Positions 29,057 to 39,616 of a stretch of 64,000 nucleotides of DNA are shown piece by piece (the first letter of the stretch is position 1; the number at the start of each line of letters is the position of its first letter). This DNA comes from Haemaphysalis longicornis (lineage: Eukaryota; Arthropoda; Arachnida; Ixodida; Ixodidae). The position numbers and the translations under genes are program-made. A model generated the notes under the pieces. That model worked only from the letters and a program-made list of their open reading frames with translations, did no database searches and was not told the origin of the DNA. The stretch is from NCBI GenBank assembly GCA_013339765.2, contig CM023454.1, positions 151,624,480-151,688,479 of the forward strand, written 5' to 3'.

Positions 29057-32000
29057 CGGCACAGCACCGCGTAAATCGGAACATTTGTGAAAAAATTGTT
29101 CACAAAAGGGTAAACAAGAAACAAAATAAGAGGTTCCAAAAGCAAGTAATGTCCGCCCTAAGCATCCATTGTAAATCGAACCATCTTGCAAACAGGTTCC
29201 AACTGCACAAGACCAATCGTATCTTAAATTCGAACAGGCGAAACAGCAACACGGTCGTAACAATCGTAAACTTGTGAAACAATTGTTCACAAAAAGGGAC
29301 CAGAAGTCACAATAAGAGGTTCTAAGAAATTACGAAAGAGCGAGACGCAGAACACCGTTATCGAACATCCTTGTCACAGGAAAACAAATGTTTTCACAGA
29401 GAAGCAAGTATACATTGAAAGACAAGTACAAATGTTAAGACGCAACACCGGTAACATCAAACATCTGTGAAAAAAAGGTTCACAAACGGTAAAGACAAAA
29501 TAAGAGTTTAAGAAAGGTTAAGAGAGAGAGCAGGACGCACAACACCGTGTAAATCGAAACATCTGTGAAAAAAGGTTCACAAAGGGTACCAGAAGTAAAC
29601 AGTAACCAAAGGTTCGAAAAGGTTACAGGGACGCCACACGTGAAATCGAAACACGAACACGACGATTGTTAAGAGACACCACGTGAATCGAAACATCTGT
29701 GAAAAAAAGGTTCACAAAAGTAACAAGAACAAAGTAAAAGTTCACGAGAGCACGCCCGATGCTACATCCGTAACGACATCTGTGAACAAAAGGTTCACAA
29801 AAGGGTAACAAGAACAAAATAAGAGGTTTAAGAAAGGTTAGAGAGAGAGAGAGACGCACAACACCGTGTAAATCGAAACATCTGTGAAAAAATGGTTCAC
29901 AAAAAGTAACAGAAAAAGTAAAATGTACAGGAGCAACCGAAATCAAAACGTGAAAAAAGTCACAAAGGGTAACAAAACAAAATAGAGGTTTAAGAAAGGT
30001 TAGAGAGAGAGAGAGCGCACAAACCGTGTAAATCGAAACATCTGTGAACAAAAGGTTCACAAAAGGGTAACAAGAACAAAATAAGAGGTTAGAAAGGTTA
30101 GAAGAGAGAGAACCCCAATGTAAATCGAAACATCTGTGAACAAAAGGTCACAAAAGTAACACAAAAAAAGTTCACAGCACGCACACCGTGTAAATCGAAA
30201 CATCTGTGAAAAAAGGTTCACAAAAGGGTAACAAGAACAAAATAAGAGGTTTAAGAAAGGTTAGAGAGAGAGAGAGAGACGCACAACACCGTGTAAATCG
30301 AAACATCTGTGAAAAAAATGGTTCACAAAAGTAACAAAAAAAGGTAAAAGGTTAAGAGAAGAACGCACACACCTGTAAATCGAAACATCTGTGAACAAAA
30401 GGTTCACAAAAGGGTAACAAGAACAAATAAGGAAAAAGGTTACAAGAAGAGAGACAAAAAGGTAACAAAACAAAAAAGGTTACAGAAAGTTAAAAGAAAA
30501 GAAAGCAACAACACCGTGTAAATCGAAACATCTGTGAAAAAAAGGTTCACAAAAGGGTAACAAAAACAAAATAAGAGGTTTAAGAAAGGTTAGAGAGAGA
30601 GAGAGACGCACAACACCGTGTAAATCGAAACATCTGTGAAAAAAATGGTTCACAAAAAAGTAACAAAAAGAAAGTAAAATGTTCACAGACGCAGAGCACC
30701 ATGTAAATCGAAACATCTGTGAACAAAAAGGTTCACAAAAGGGTAACAAGAACAAAATAAGAGGTTTAAGAAAGGTTAGAGAGAGAGAGAGGCGCACAAC
30801 ACCGTGTAAATCGAAACATCTGTGAAAAAAAGGTTCACAAAAGGGTAAAAAGAACAGAATAAGAGGTTCAAGAAAGGTTAGAGAGAGACAGAGACGCACA
30901 ACACCGTGTAAATCGAAACATCTGTGAAAAAAAGGTTCACAAAAAATAACAAGAACAAAGTAAAATGTTCACAGGCACGCAGCACCGTGTAAATCAAAAC
31001 ATCTGTGAACAAAATGTTCACAAAAGGGTAACAAAAACAAAATGAGAGGTTTAAGAAAGGTTAGAGAGAGAGAGAGAGAGAGACGCACAACACCGTGTAC
31101 ATCAAAACATCTGTGAAAAAAATGGTTCACAAAAAAGTAACAAAAGAAAGTAAAATGTTCACAGACGCACAGCACCATGTAAATCGAAACATCTGTGAAC
31201 AAAAGGTTCACAAAAGGGTAACAAGAACAAAATAAGAGGTTTAAGAAAGGTTAGAGAGAGAGAGAGGCGCACAACACCGTGTAAATCGAAACATCTGTGA
31301 AAAAAAGGTTCACAAAAGGGTAACAAGAACAGAATAAGAGGTTCAAGAAAGGTTAGAGAGAGACAGAGACGCACAACACCGTGTAAATCGAAACATCTGT
31401 GAAAAAAAGGTTCACAAAAAATTAACAAGAACAAAGTAAAATGTTCACAGGCACGCAAAAGGGTAACAAAAACAAAAAAAAAACAAAAGGGTAACAAAAA
31501 CAAAATGAGAGGTTTAAGAAAGGTTAGAGAGAGTGAGAGACGCACAACACCGTGTACATCAAAACATCTGTGAAAAAAAGGTTCACAAAAGGGTAAAAAG
31601 AACAGAATAAAAGGGTCTAGAAAGGTTAGAGAGAGAGAGAGAGAGAGAGACGCACAACACCATGTAAATGGAAACATCGGTGCAAAAAGGTTCACAAAAG
31701 GGCAAAAAGACAGAATAAGACGTTCAAGAAAGGTTAGAGAGAGAGAGAGGCGCGCAACACCGTGTAAATCGAAACATCTGTGAAAAAATGGCTCACAAAA
31801 AAATTAACAAAAAGTAAGTAAAATGTACAGACGCACAGCACGTGTAAATCAAACATCTTTGAACAAAAGGTTCACAAAAGGGTAACAAGAACAAATAGAG
31901 GTTAAGAAAGGTCAGAGAGAGAGAGAGACACACAACACCGTGTAAATCGAAACATCTGTGAAAAAAGGTTCACAAAGGGTAAAAAAACAGAATAAGAGGT

Positions 32001-32790
32001 TCAAGGAAGGTTAGAGAGAGACAACGAGATACGCACAACACCGTGTAAATCGAAACATCTGTGAAAAAAGGTTCACAAAAAATTAACAAGAAAAAGTAAA
32101 ATGTTCACAGACGCACAGCATGTAAATCGAAACATCTTTGAACAAAAGTTACAAAAGGGTAAACAAGAACAAAATAAGAGGTTTAAGAAAGTTATAGAGA
32201 GAAAGTGACGCAACAAACACCGTGTTAAATCGGAAACATCTGTGAAAAAAAGGTTCACAAAAGGGTAAAATAACAGAATAAGGGGTTCAAGAAAGGTTAG
32301 AGAGAAAGAGAGAGAGAGAGACGCACAACACTGTGTAAATCGAAACATCTGTTAAAAAAGTTTCACAAAAAAATAACAAGAAAAAAGTGAAATGTTCACA
32401 GACGCACAGCACCGTGTAAATCGAAACATCTGTGAACAAAAGGTTCACAAAAGGGTAACAAGAACAAAATAAGAGGTTTAAGAAAGGTTAGAGAGAGAGA
32501 GAGACGCACAACACCATGTAAACCAAAACATCTGTGAGAAAAAGGTTCACAAAAGGGTAAAAAGAACAGAATAAGAGGTTCAACAAAGGTTAGCGAGAGA
32601 GAGAGACGCAGAACACCGTGAAATCGAAACATCTGTGAAAAAAGGTTCACAAAAAATGAACAAGAACAAAGTAAAATGTTCACAGACGCACAGCACCGTG
32701 TAAATCGAGACATCTGTGAACAAAAGGTTCACAAAAGGTTACAAAAAAAATAAAAGGGTATCAAAAGCTTCGAGAGAGAGGGAGAGAGAG
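29057..32790. repeat. 3.7-kb minisatellite with two unit types
   Basis: Units share ACACCGTGTAAATCGAAACA, then TCTGTGAAAAAAAGGTTCAC and an AAGGGTAACAAGAACAAAA tail. Two spacer types alternate. Type A (unit about 102 bp) has ATAAGAGGTTTAAGAAAGG and a GA run. Type B (unit about 82 bp) has AGTAAAATGTTCACAG. Spacings between successive core motifs from about 30627 are roughly 83, 102, 102, 81, 108, 82, 103 and 102. Units at both edges are degenerate. Long minus-strand frames across it (for example 30480-30899 and 31159-31695) are by-products of the repeat and are not called as genes. Confidence 0.92.
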
Positions 32791-32828
32791 TGCTCATGAA
32801 GAGCCGTGCTGCGCATAACCAAGGAGCA

Positions 32829-32883
32829 TTGGATTGGATTGGATTGAAATGGATTGGACTTGAATATATTGGATTGGATTGGA
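32829..32883. repeat. GGATT-type short tandem repeat
   Basis: Several copies of GGATT with interruptions right after the minisatellite. Confidence 0.8.
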
Positions 32884-33644
32884 GATCGTTTTAGCAGCAG
32901 TAAGCACTCTCCCAGGTGATTCACTTTAAAAAAGATGCCCAGTGCTTCGCACACGCGTCATGATTCACTTCGTGGAGATGCGTGAATTTTTCTCCTTTCA
33001 CGACGCTCTCGCTCCCTATATCTGCTCTCCTTATAAGTCCTTCAAAGCCGACTTGTCACTCCGCTTTTTCCTTTGCTAGAGCGCCTCAATTCACGCGCAA
33101 AATACAGGAGGTGATGGGTGGAGCCACGTACCCTTTGCGACCGCCATTTGGGGCCCTCGCTGGCTACCTCAGCAACTTACCGCGCTATAATGACACCGCG
33201 CTATAATTTTCGCCGCAACACGGTTTACCCGCGAAGGTTGGATTATGTGTTTAGCACTATGATCCAACAGTGAAGGCACTGACCGTTCAAAGGGCGTTTC
33301 CATCATGTACAGCAAAGCCGTTTTTTGTTTCTGTTCAACGTGTTTCTATTCGCCGGTTCTGTTTCGTTCGCGCTGTTTCGGTTTTTTTCATGAACATGAA
33401 CCCACTCACTCGCACCACAGTCCTGCCTGCACTATCATTCGTTTCGCTTGGCCTTGGCCGTTTCACACACGCCTTTTCCCCTCTGAGTTTGGTCGACCAC
33501 GTCGGCGTAATCTCGCGTAGCGCGCGGCGCTCTGCTGCTGGCGGGTTAGATGCACGCCATAGAGGGGAGGGGGACACATAAAAGGTTTTTTTTTTTAACT
33601 CCAGATTTCAGCTAAAGGTTCGCAAATCACGCGAGAACGCGCTT
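32884..33644. other. Unassigned 760 bp
   Basis: No family recognised. A 103-codon frame at 33270-33581 has no domain signature. Confidence 0.4.
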
Positions 33645-33648
33645 AATT

Positions 33649-33683
<35 letters not shown>

Positions 33684-33723
33684 TTATTTATTATTTATTT
33701 ATTTTATTTTATTATTTATTATT
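33645..33723. repeat. TTTA microsatellite
   Basis: About 79 bp of ATTT/TTTA units with a few ATT interruptions, directly before the I-clade LINE. Confidence 0.9.
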
Positions 33724-33867
33724 GTACCCTGAGGGGGCCGACACAGGCGCCCGCGCCTCGTTTCGACTCCCACTTTTCGCATTCTATATGCGATCACTCG
33801 ACGTGCACGCGCTAGGCACCGCCATCGATCGATTACTAAGCCTCTCAGGAACCGACGGACACCACGC

Positions 33868-35623
33868 TTGGCCCGCTCCGACCATCAGCAGCGACACAAG
33901 CCAACCGCAAAGTCTGCCAGCGTGACCGCCGCTGCTGGGCCTACCTTCAGGCCTAGCACGAGTGGCCGCTCTCCAGCCATGCCGCAGGAAGAACACCTGC
34001 TCGCGCCCTCCGCCACGACACCGGAGCACGTGCAACACATGCCACCCGCCGCCTCCACTGAGATGGAAACGGGCTCCGACTCCCATAGTGCGCCTATGCC
34101 TGCCGACGCCGGCGTCGATCTCTCGCCGCCAAGCGTCAATCCGCCGCCCGCCACCTCAACCGAAGAAGACGCCGCTCAACAAATGGACTATGACCACCTC
34201 AGCGGCCGAACGTGCCCCCGCTCTAACCCCTGGATGGAGGTCATCTACGCACGCCGAAAGAAGCCTTCAACATCTACGCCTACTCCAACACCTGCCACCG
34301 AGACGCCTCCAAAAGCGGTGCGTACCATACCACCACCGCGCTTCCCGCCAACCCAGTGACTGTCTCGTCCGCCCACATGACGGCCTTCGTGTCGGCGACT
34401 GGTCTACCAGCGACCTAGCGCGACGTCTCGCCGCCGCAAGTAATAGATACCCGACTCGACCTTCCGCACCCTCGTCACCCTTCAAGCGCAACCCAACACC
34501 AACCTCATCGTGGCTGGTACTTCCGACCCCCATCTGGACGACCGACTCTCCAGAATAACCGAACTAACCCTCCGCCAGACCACCCTACGCTGTCAACGCC
34601 TACATGAAGCCCCCCCGCCAAGCACTGCACGTGGCGTGATTCATGGAGTCCATGAAGGCCTCACTCAGGAGCAACTTAAAGAACTCACGGCTACGAACCG
34701 CCCTTACCTCATCCATGCCAGCATTATGGGCAAAACCAGGTGCGCACTGCTCACCTTCGCCGGAACCCGCATTCCTTACTATATTAAGTTTGACTGCGAA
34801 ATTATCCGCTGCCGACCATACCGCCGAGCCCTCCAAACCTGCATATGTTGCGGCGATATCGGGCACCGCCAAGATGTCTGCCCACATCCCGACAAGCCAC
34901 GGTGCCACAGCTGCAGCACTCCCGATGCGACAACCACAACACACCTGCACTCCTCGCTGCAAGCTGTGCGACGGACCCCACCCAACGGCCCACCGCGACT
35001 GCCCCAAGCGCTACCGACCCACTCCTCCACCATCTAAGCAGCGCCCGCTTGACTTGACCGGCCAAGCGCCGATGCCCACGATTTCCCGCTGCTCCCGCCA
35101 CCGCAGGCATCGCTCAACCAACACCCTACCTGGCCTCCCATACCACAGGTGAGCTGGTCAGCTAAATTACTCGCGCCTCCCACTGCTCCTACACCACCAC
35201 CCCCTAACCCGTCTCACCCCTCCTCCTCCTCCTCCGACCCACTCACCGCCGTCCTCGAAAAATTCCAACAACACTTCCAGAAACAACTTGACAAACTTAA
35301 AAAACAAGTTGACACCCTCATGCGACTCCCCCCTCCGCAGCCCACCCCTCCCCCTCTCCGAAAACCGCATCATCGAACGTGTAACTGAAATTGTCAGTGC
35401 ACGCATGGCCGCGCAAATTGAAGATGCCGTAGAAAAGGTTTTAAACGCCCAAGCCCAAACCCATGCTCCTCTCGTCAAGAGCTTCCAACTTCTCACAGAA
35501 CGCCAAGCCAAATTCGAACTCGCCCTCCAACGCATCCCGGACAGCCTCTCCCTTTCCTCTGATAGTCCCCCCAAGAAACCCAAGCACCACCCGTATCCCG
35601 TAACATCCCCATTGACACCATAA
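33868..35623 (+). pseudogene. I-clade LINE ORF1 (gag-like) with CCHC knuckle
   Basis: The N-terminal frame (33868-34359) is Pro/Thr-rich and low complexity, ending in PWMEVIYARRKKPST. After a shift, 34510-35037 reads GVIHGVHEGLTQEQLKELTA, then IPYYIKFDCEIIRCRPYRR and CICCGDIGHRQDVCPHPDKP, the first CCHC knuckle, followed by RCHSC, a second cysteine pair. A last frame (35149-35623) has a coiled-coil-like segment (EKFQQHFQKQLDKLKKQVDT and ENRIIERVTEIVSARMAAQI). In I-group LINEs such a protein binds RNA and carries it to the nucleus. At least three frameshifts separate the pieces. Confidence 0.8.
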
Positions 35624-35633
35624 CTGTCTATCA

Positions 35634-36482
35634 ATGAAACTGCCGCTCGTTCAACAGCAACCGTCATCAACTCTCCCTCTTTACCCAAAACGACACCCCC
35701 AATGTCATCGCCCTGCAGGAAACCAACACCCCCACCCCCGCCTATCACAATACAACGCCTTCACGCAAGATCCCCAATCCCGCACGGCCATCCTCGTTCA
35801 TAACTCCCACCCGACACAACAGCACCGCCTCAGTCAAACCATCCCCCACACCTTCATCAAAATCACCTCTACTTGCCCCACACGTCCGATCGTATACATC
35901 CTCAACATCTACAGCCCCCCAAACCACCACCTCAAGACCATAGAACCCCTCTTCCAAGAAGCGATACAGATAGCTGTATCCCACCCACTTCTTGTCCTTG
36001 GTGACTTCAACGCCCCTCACTTGACTTGGGGCTACCGCTACGCCTCGAAGATGGGTACCGCCCTGCTATGGGCCAGCCAAAATCATCACCTCGTCCTCCA
36101 AAACGACCTAACCGTCCCGACTAGAACCGGCAATAGCGTTAGCTGTGACACCATACCTGATCTGACCTTCACCAGACACTGCCCCACATCCCAGTGGCAC
36201 CGGCTTGACGAAAACCTCGGCAGTGATCACTACTTCATCACTCTCCGCGTACCCTTCGTTCACAAACCCCTCCGCAGAGGCACCGCACTCCTCACGAACT
36301 CGTCCAACTTTCGAAAGGATCCCACCTCCTTACCACCCATTGGCGACAACCTGGACGACTGGGCACAAGCCCTAGAAATGATGGTTTGCGCCCAAACTCA
36401 ATCTATAGCCCTCACAGACGCCACTCCGGCGGCCGATCCACACCTCTTCCACATGTGGGATGTCCCGTCGGAGCCTTTCTAA
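35634..36482 (+). pseudogene. I-clade LINE ORF2: AP endonuclease domain
   Basis: The AP-type endonuclease is seen as VYILNIYSPPNHHLKTIEPL, then PLLVLGDFNAPHLTWGYRYA (the catalytic GDFNA motif) and ENLGSDHYFITLRVPF (the SDH motif). The part before 35820 reads correctly only in neighbouring frames (VIALQETNTP near 35705), so a shift lies between. This domain nicks target DNA to prime reverse transcription. It runs into the RT after a stop at 36480-36482. Confidence 0.82.
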
Positions 36483-36485
36483 AAG

Positions 36486-37861
36486 ATGGAAGGGCCAGCG
36501 CCACAATCACACCCTCACAAAACGTATAGCCCGTCTGAACCAACATTTCCACACGTACTCCAGCCAGCTTCCCAACCAAAACTGGCGGGACTTCTGCACC
36601 CGCCTGCGTACCCTCCACACCCGCAAGACCTGGCACCTCCTCCGCTCCCTCCTGGACAACCACTCCGCTCAACGTCACTCAATGCACCGTATCCATCAAC
36701 TCATCCGCAACCATTCGCAACCCACTCGAGAGCTTCTCCGCACCACCAGGCAGCATCTCTTTGGCGATCCGGTCACCCATCCCCTTCCCCGAACCTTCAA
36801 TACACCGGACCCCCCAACGCCGACATGGACCTCCCCTTCACCATGACCGAACTCCACGCTATTCTTGCCCGCCTCACCCGCAACACCACCCCGCGCAGAG
36901 ACCACATTACCTATAAAACTGTCCGCAACATCCCGGGCGACACCCTTGAAGACCTCCTCACATATTACAACAGCCACTGGGAAGCCGGCACGTACCCCTC
37001 ACAGTGGCGCCACTCAGACATCACCCTTATCCCCAAGCCCAACAAACCCGTCTCCGCCACCACCCTCCAACCCATCGCCCTCACCTCCTGCCTCGGCAAG
37101 ATCTATGAACACCTAGTTCCGCAGCGCCTCGCCACCTACCTCGAGGACCGTAACCTGTACCCCCTTACCATGTTCGGTTTCTGCCAACATCTCTCCACCC
37201 AAGACGTCCCTATACAAATAAAAGAACAGCACCTCGACCACCTCAGCCGTGACACCTCCAAACCACTCCTCACCCTCGATGCCAAAGGGGCGTTCGACAA
37301 CGTTGCGCACCAAGCCATCCTCGATAACCTCAACCACACGGGTTGCGGCCACCGTGCCTACCAATTCGCTCTCCGCGTTCCTGCGGGACCGCACTGCCAC
37401 CCTCCGACTCGGCCCTCTCCAATCCCCTACCTTCCACAGCCCCTACCAAAGGCACACCGCAAGGCTCCGTAATTTCCCCTTTACTCTTTAACATCGCCCT
37501 CCTCAAGCTTACCAGTCTCCTGAATGCTATCCCCGGTATCGACCATGCGCTTTATGCCGATGACCTCACTATATGGACTACCAGCGGCTCCAGCGGCACG
37601 CAACAAGACGCCCTCCAGCAAGCCATCGACACCAGCGTCGCCTACCTCCATCGCAGAGGCCTAACAGTCGAACCAAACAAGTCAACCCTCCTCGTTCTCC
37701 GAGCCCGCACCCGCGGCCGTCCCCCACAACCCACCCCGGACCCACAAGTGACCATCCACGGCACTCCCATTCCCCAAGTCACCACCCTTCGGGAACTCGG
37801 AGTTTCTTTTCACTACGACGGCTCCGGCGCCATTCTTCTCCCACAGCTCCACAAAACATTC
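36486..37861 (+). pseudogene. I-clade LINE ORF2: reverse transcriptase, first part
   Basis: RT blocks visible: FTMTELHAILARLTRNTTPR, DHITYKTVRNIP, YPSQWRHSDITLIPKPNKP, IALTSCLGKIYEHLVPQRLA, PLLTLDAKGAFDNVAHQAIL (first catalytic Asp) and GTPQGSVISPLLFNIALLKL, then the catalytic HALYADDLTIW in the frame 37343-37867. The frame shifts between GAFDNV and GTPQGS (about 37380-37440). The frame ends at LPQLHKTF, where PLE-4 is inserted at 37862. Confidence 0.85.
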
Positions 37862-38095
37862 GTTTGAGGGTAAGTTGCGCTTGATAAGAACACTGAGACG
37901 GACACGGAAAAAAAAACGTAGACTTTCACGAAAAGACGGCGCACTAGCAACTGGTTTATTCGGAACAAAACACACACATATATAACAACGCAGAATGCAA
38001 CAAATTCCAGAAAGATGGGAAATGGAAGTGCGACTGGTGATAAAAAGATACATATAAAAAGATAGCGGTGGTAGAAGCCGGTCCACGTGCTGTCG

Positions 38096-38497
38096 TTAAA
38101 AAGATGATTCTAAAAACAGAATCTCACGCTGGGTGAGCGCAATCGAAGGGGTGCTGACGCATTCACCCTCACGTCCTGACATCATTGAAAACGCTTCGTA
38201 TATCTCACGCGACATTTTGTCTTTAGCCCGGATCAAAATGGTGGTTTTTTCGAACTCGACCTCACACTTGCACTTCGCACGGTGTGCCGCTAGATTTCCT
38301 ACTATGCTGACCTGTTGGCAGGCATTCCGATGTTCACGCAGTCTATCGTTAATGCATCTGCCTGATTGTCCGATGTAGAAACGGCCGCAATTCAAAGGTA
38401 TCTTATATACAACACCCTGCGAGCAATTCACAAATTTTCGCACGTGCCGAACCTTGCATTTTGCCTTAGATGCTGCCTTTTCTTTTCTTAGCTGCAA
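38096..38497 (-). pseudogene. PLE-4 left arm: GIY-YIG endonuclease end
   Basis: 133-codon minus frame: CKVRHVRKFVNCSQGVVYKI, PLNCGRFYIGQSGRCINDRL (GIY-YIG-like motif), REHRNACQQ and the C-terminal REIYEAFSMMSGREGECVST, ending FLESSF and a stop. The linker upstream (38498-38602) reads in other frames (KHKVPVVFTAPLKLGGLCKA-like text). It matches the right arm almost throughout. The RT region is absent. Confidence 0.83.
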
Positions 38498-38602
38498 TGC
38501 CTTACAAAGGCCACCGAGCTTTAAAGGTGCAGTGAAAACAACTGGTACTTTATGCTTTCCCCCGACGTTTTTTAACCTATTGGAAACGCCATGAACGTAT
38601 TG

Positions 38603-38812
38603 CTTCCGCGAGCCCGTTGCTTTGAGGGTACCGGGGACTCGATGTCACGTGTTTAAAACCTTATTCTTTGGCGAAGGCTGCAAATGATGAGTCATGTTCC
38701 CTTGAAAATTGTGGACCGTTGTCACTGACGACCAGTTCGGGGATTCTATGCCTTGCAAAAATTGACTTGCAGTGAGTTACCACTGCCCTCGCAGTCAGGC
38801 TCGTGAGTTTGG
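38603..38812 (-). pseudogene. Captured gypsy integrase core fragment
   Basis: The minus strand reads FMAKLTSLTARAVVTHCKSI, then RHRIPELVVSDNGPQF (second catalytic Asp of the integrase core) and, after a stop codon, GFKHVTSSPRYPQSNGLAEA (the catalytic Glu). The fragment covers only about 70 codons. It is flanked by the 14-bp direct repeat CCATGAACGTATTG (38589-38602 and 38813-38826). It is not similar to the integrases of Gypsy-1 or Gypsy-3 beyond the shared family motifs. Confidence 0.85.
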
Positions 38813-38826
38813 CCATGAACGTATTG

Positions 38827-39604
38827 CAATACGTTCATGGCATTTCCCATAGGTTAAAAAACGTCGGGGGAAGCATAAAGTACCAGTTGTTTTCACTGCA
38901 CCTTTAAAGCTCGGTGGCCTTTGTAAGGCATTGCAGCTAAGAAAAGAAAAGGCAGCATCTCAGGCAAAATGCAAGGTTCGGCACGTGCGAAAATTTGTGA
39001 ATTGCTCGCAGGGTGTTTTATATAAGATACCTTTGAATTGCGGCCGTTTCTACATCGGACAATCAGGCAGATGCATTAACGATAGACTGCGTAACATTGG
39101 AATGCCTACCAACAGGTCAGCATAGTAGGAAATCTGGCGGCACACCGCGCGAAGTGCTAGTGTGAGGTCGAGTTCGAAAAAACCACCATTTTGATCCGGG
39201 CTAAAGACAAAATGTCGCGTGAGATATACGAAGCGTTTTCAATGATGTCAGGACGTGAGGGTGAATGCGTCAGCACCCCTTCGATTGCGCTCACCCAGCG
39301 TGAGATTCTGTTTTTAGAATCATCTTTTACGACAGACGTGGACCGGCTTCTACCACCGCTATCTTTTTATATGTATCTTTTTATCACCAGTCGCACTTCC
39401 ATTTCCCATCTTTCTGGAATTTGTTGCATTCTGCGTTGTTATATATGTGTGTGTTTGTTCCGAATAAACCAGTTGCTAGTGCGCCGTCTTTTCGTGAAAG
39501 TCTACATTTTTTTTCCCGTGTCCGTCTCAGTGTTCTTAACAAGCGCAACTTACCCTCAAAAGAATGCTACACCAACTAGCCCGACATCAAGCTTTACTGA
39601 ACTA
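38827..39604 (+). pseudogene. PLE-4 right arm: GIY-YIG end and pseudo-LTR
   Basis: Plus-strand copy starting at CAATACGTTCATGG: reads VHGISHRLKNVG, then KCKVRHVRKFVNCSQGVLYK, FYIGQSGRCINDRLRN, and from 39191 REIYEAFSMMSGREGECVST. A shift lies between 39100 and 39190. The non-coding end has AATAAA (39463-39468), AGTTGCTAGTGCGC and the PLE start homologue ATGCTACACCAACTAGCCCG at the very end (39564-39583). Confidence 0.83.
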
Positions 39605-39616
39605 CACAAAACAATC

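Larger units (their letters stand above)
37862..39604. mobile_element. PLE-4: inverted dimer of a Penelope-like element
   Basis: Two copies of the same PLE 3' part face away from each other: a minus-strand left arm (37862-38602) and a plus-strand right arm (38827-39604). A 210-bp gypsy integrase fragment lies between them. The outer ends are mirror images (GGGTAAGTTGCGCTTG near 37868, CAAGCGCAACTTACCC near 39540). A 12-bp imperfect direct repeat, CACAAAACATTC (37850-37861) and CACAAAACAATC (39605-39616), flanks the whole. Removing it brings the LINE RT back together, apart from a one-base frame difference. Confidence 0.9.

Noticed and set aside
29623..32713. Long minus-strand frames with a repeating LSLTFLKPLILFLLPFCEPF pattern that look like a membrane protein
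   Set aside because: They are translations of the minisatellite; the frame is broken whenever unit length changes and there is no start or domain.
29057..32790. CRISPR array
   Set aside because: Units are about 82-102 bp with repeated spacers, the rest of the window is a eukaryotic transposon landscape, and no cas genes are present.
33749..34558. Overlapping plus and minus frames in GC-rich DNA at the LINE ORF1
   Set aside because: Only one frame agrees with the downstream CCHC knuckle; the others are shadows of codon bias.
38813..38840. 28-bp palindrome as a protein-binding operator
   Set aside because: It is fully explained as the junction of two inverted PLE arms.
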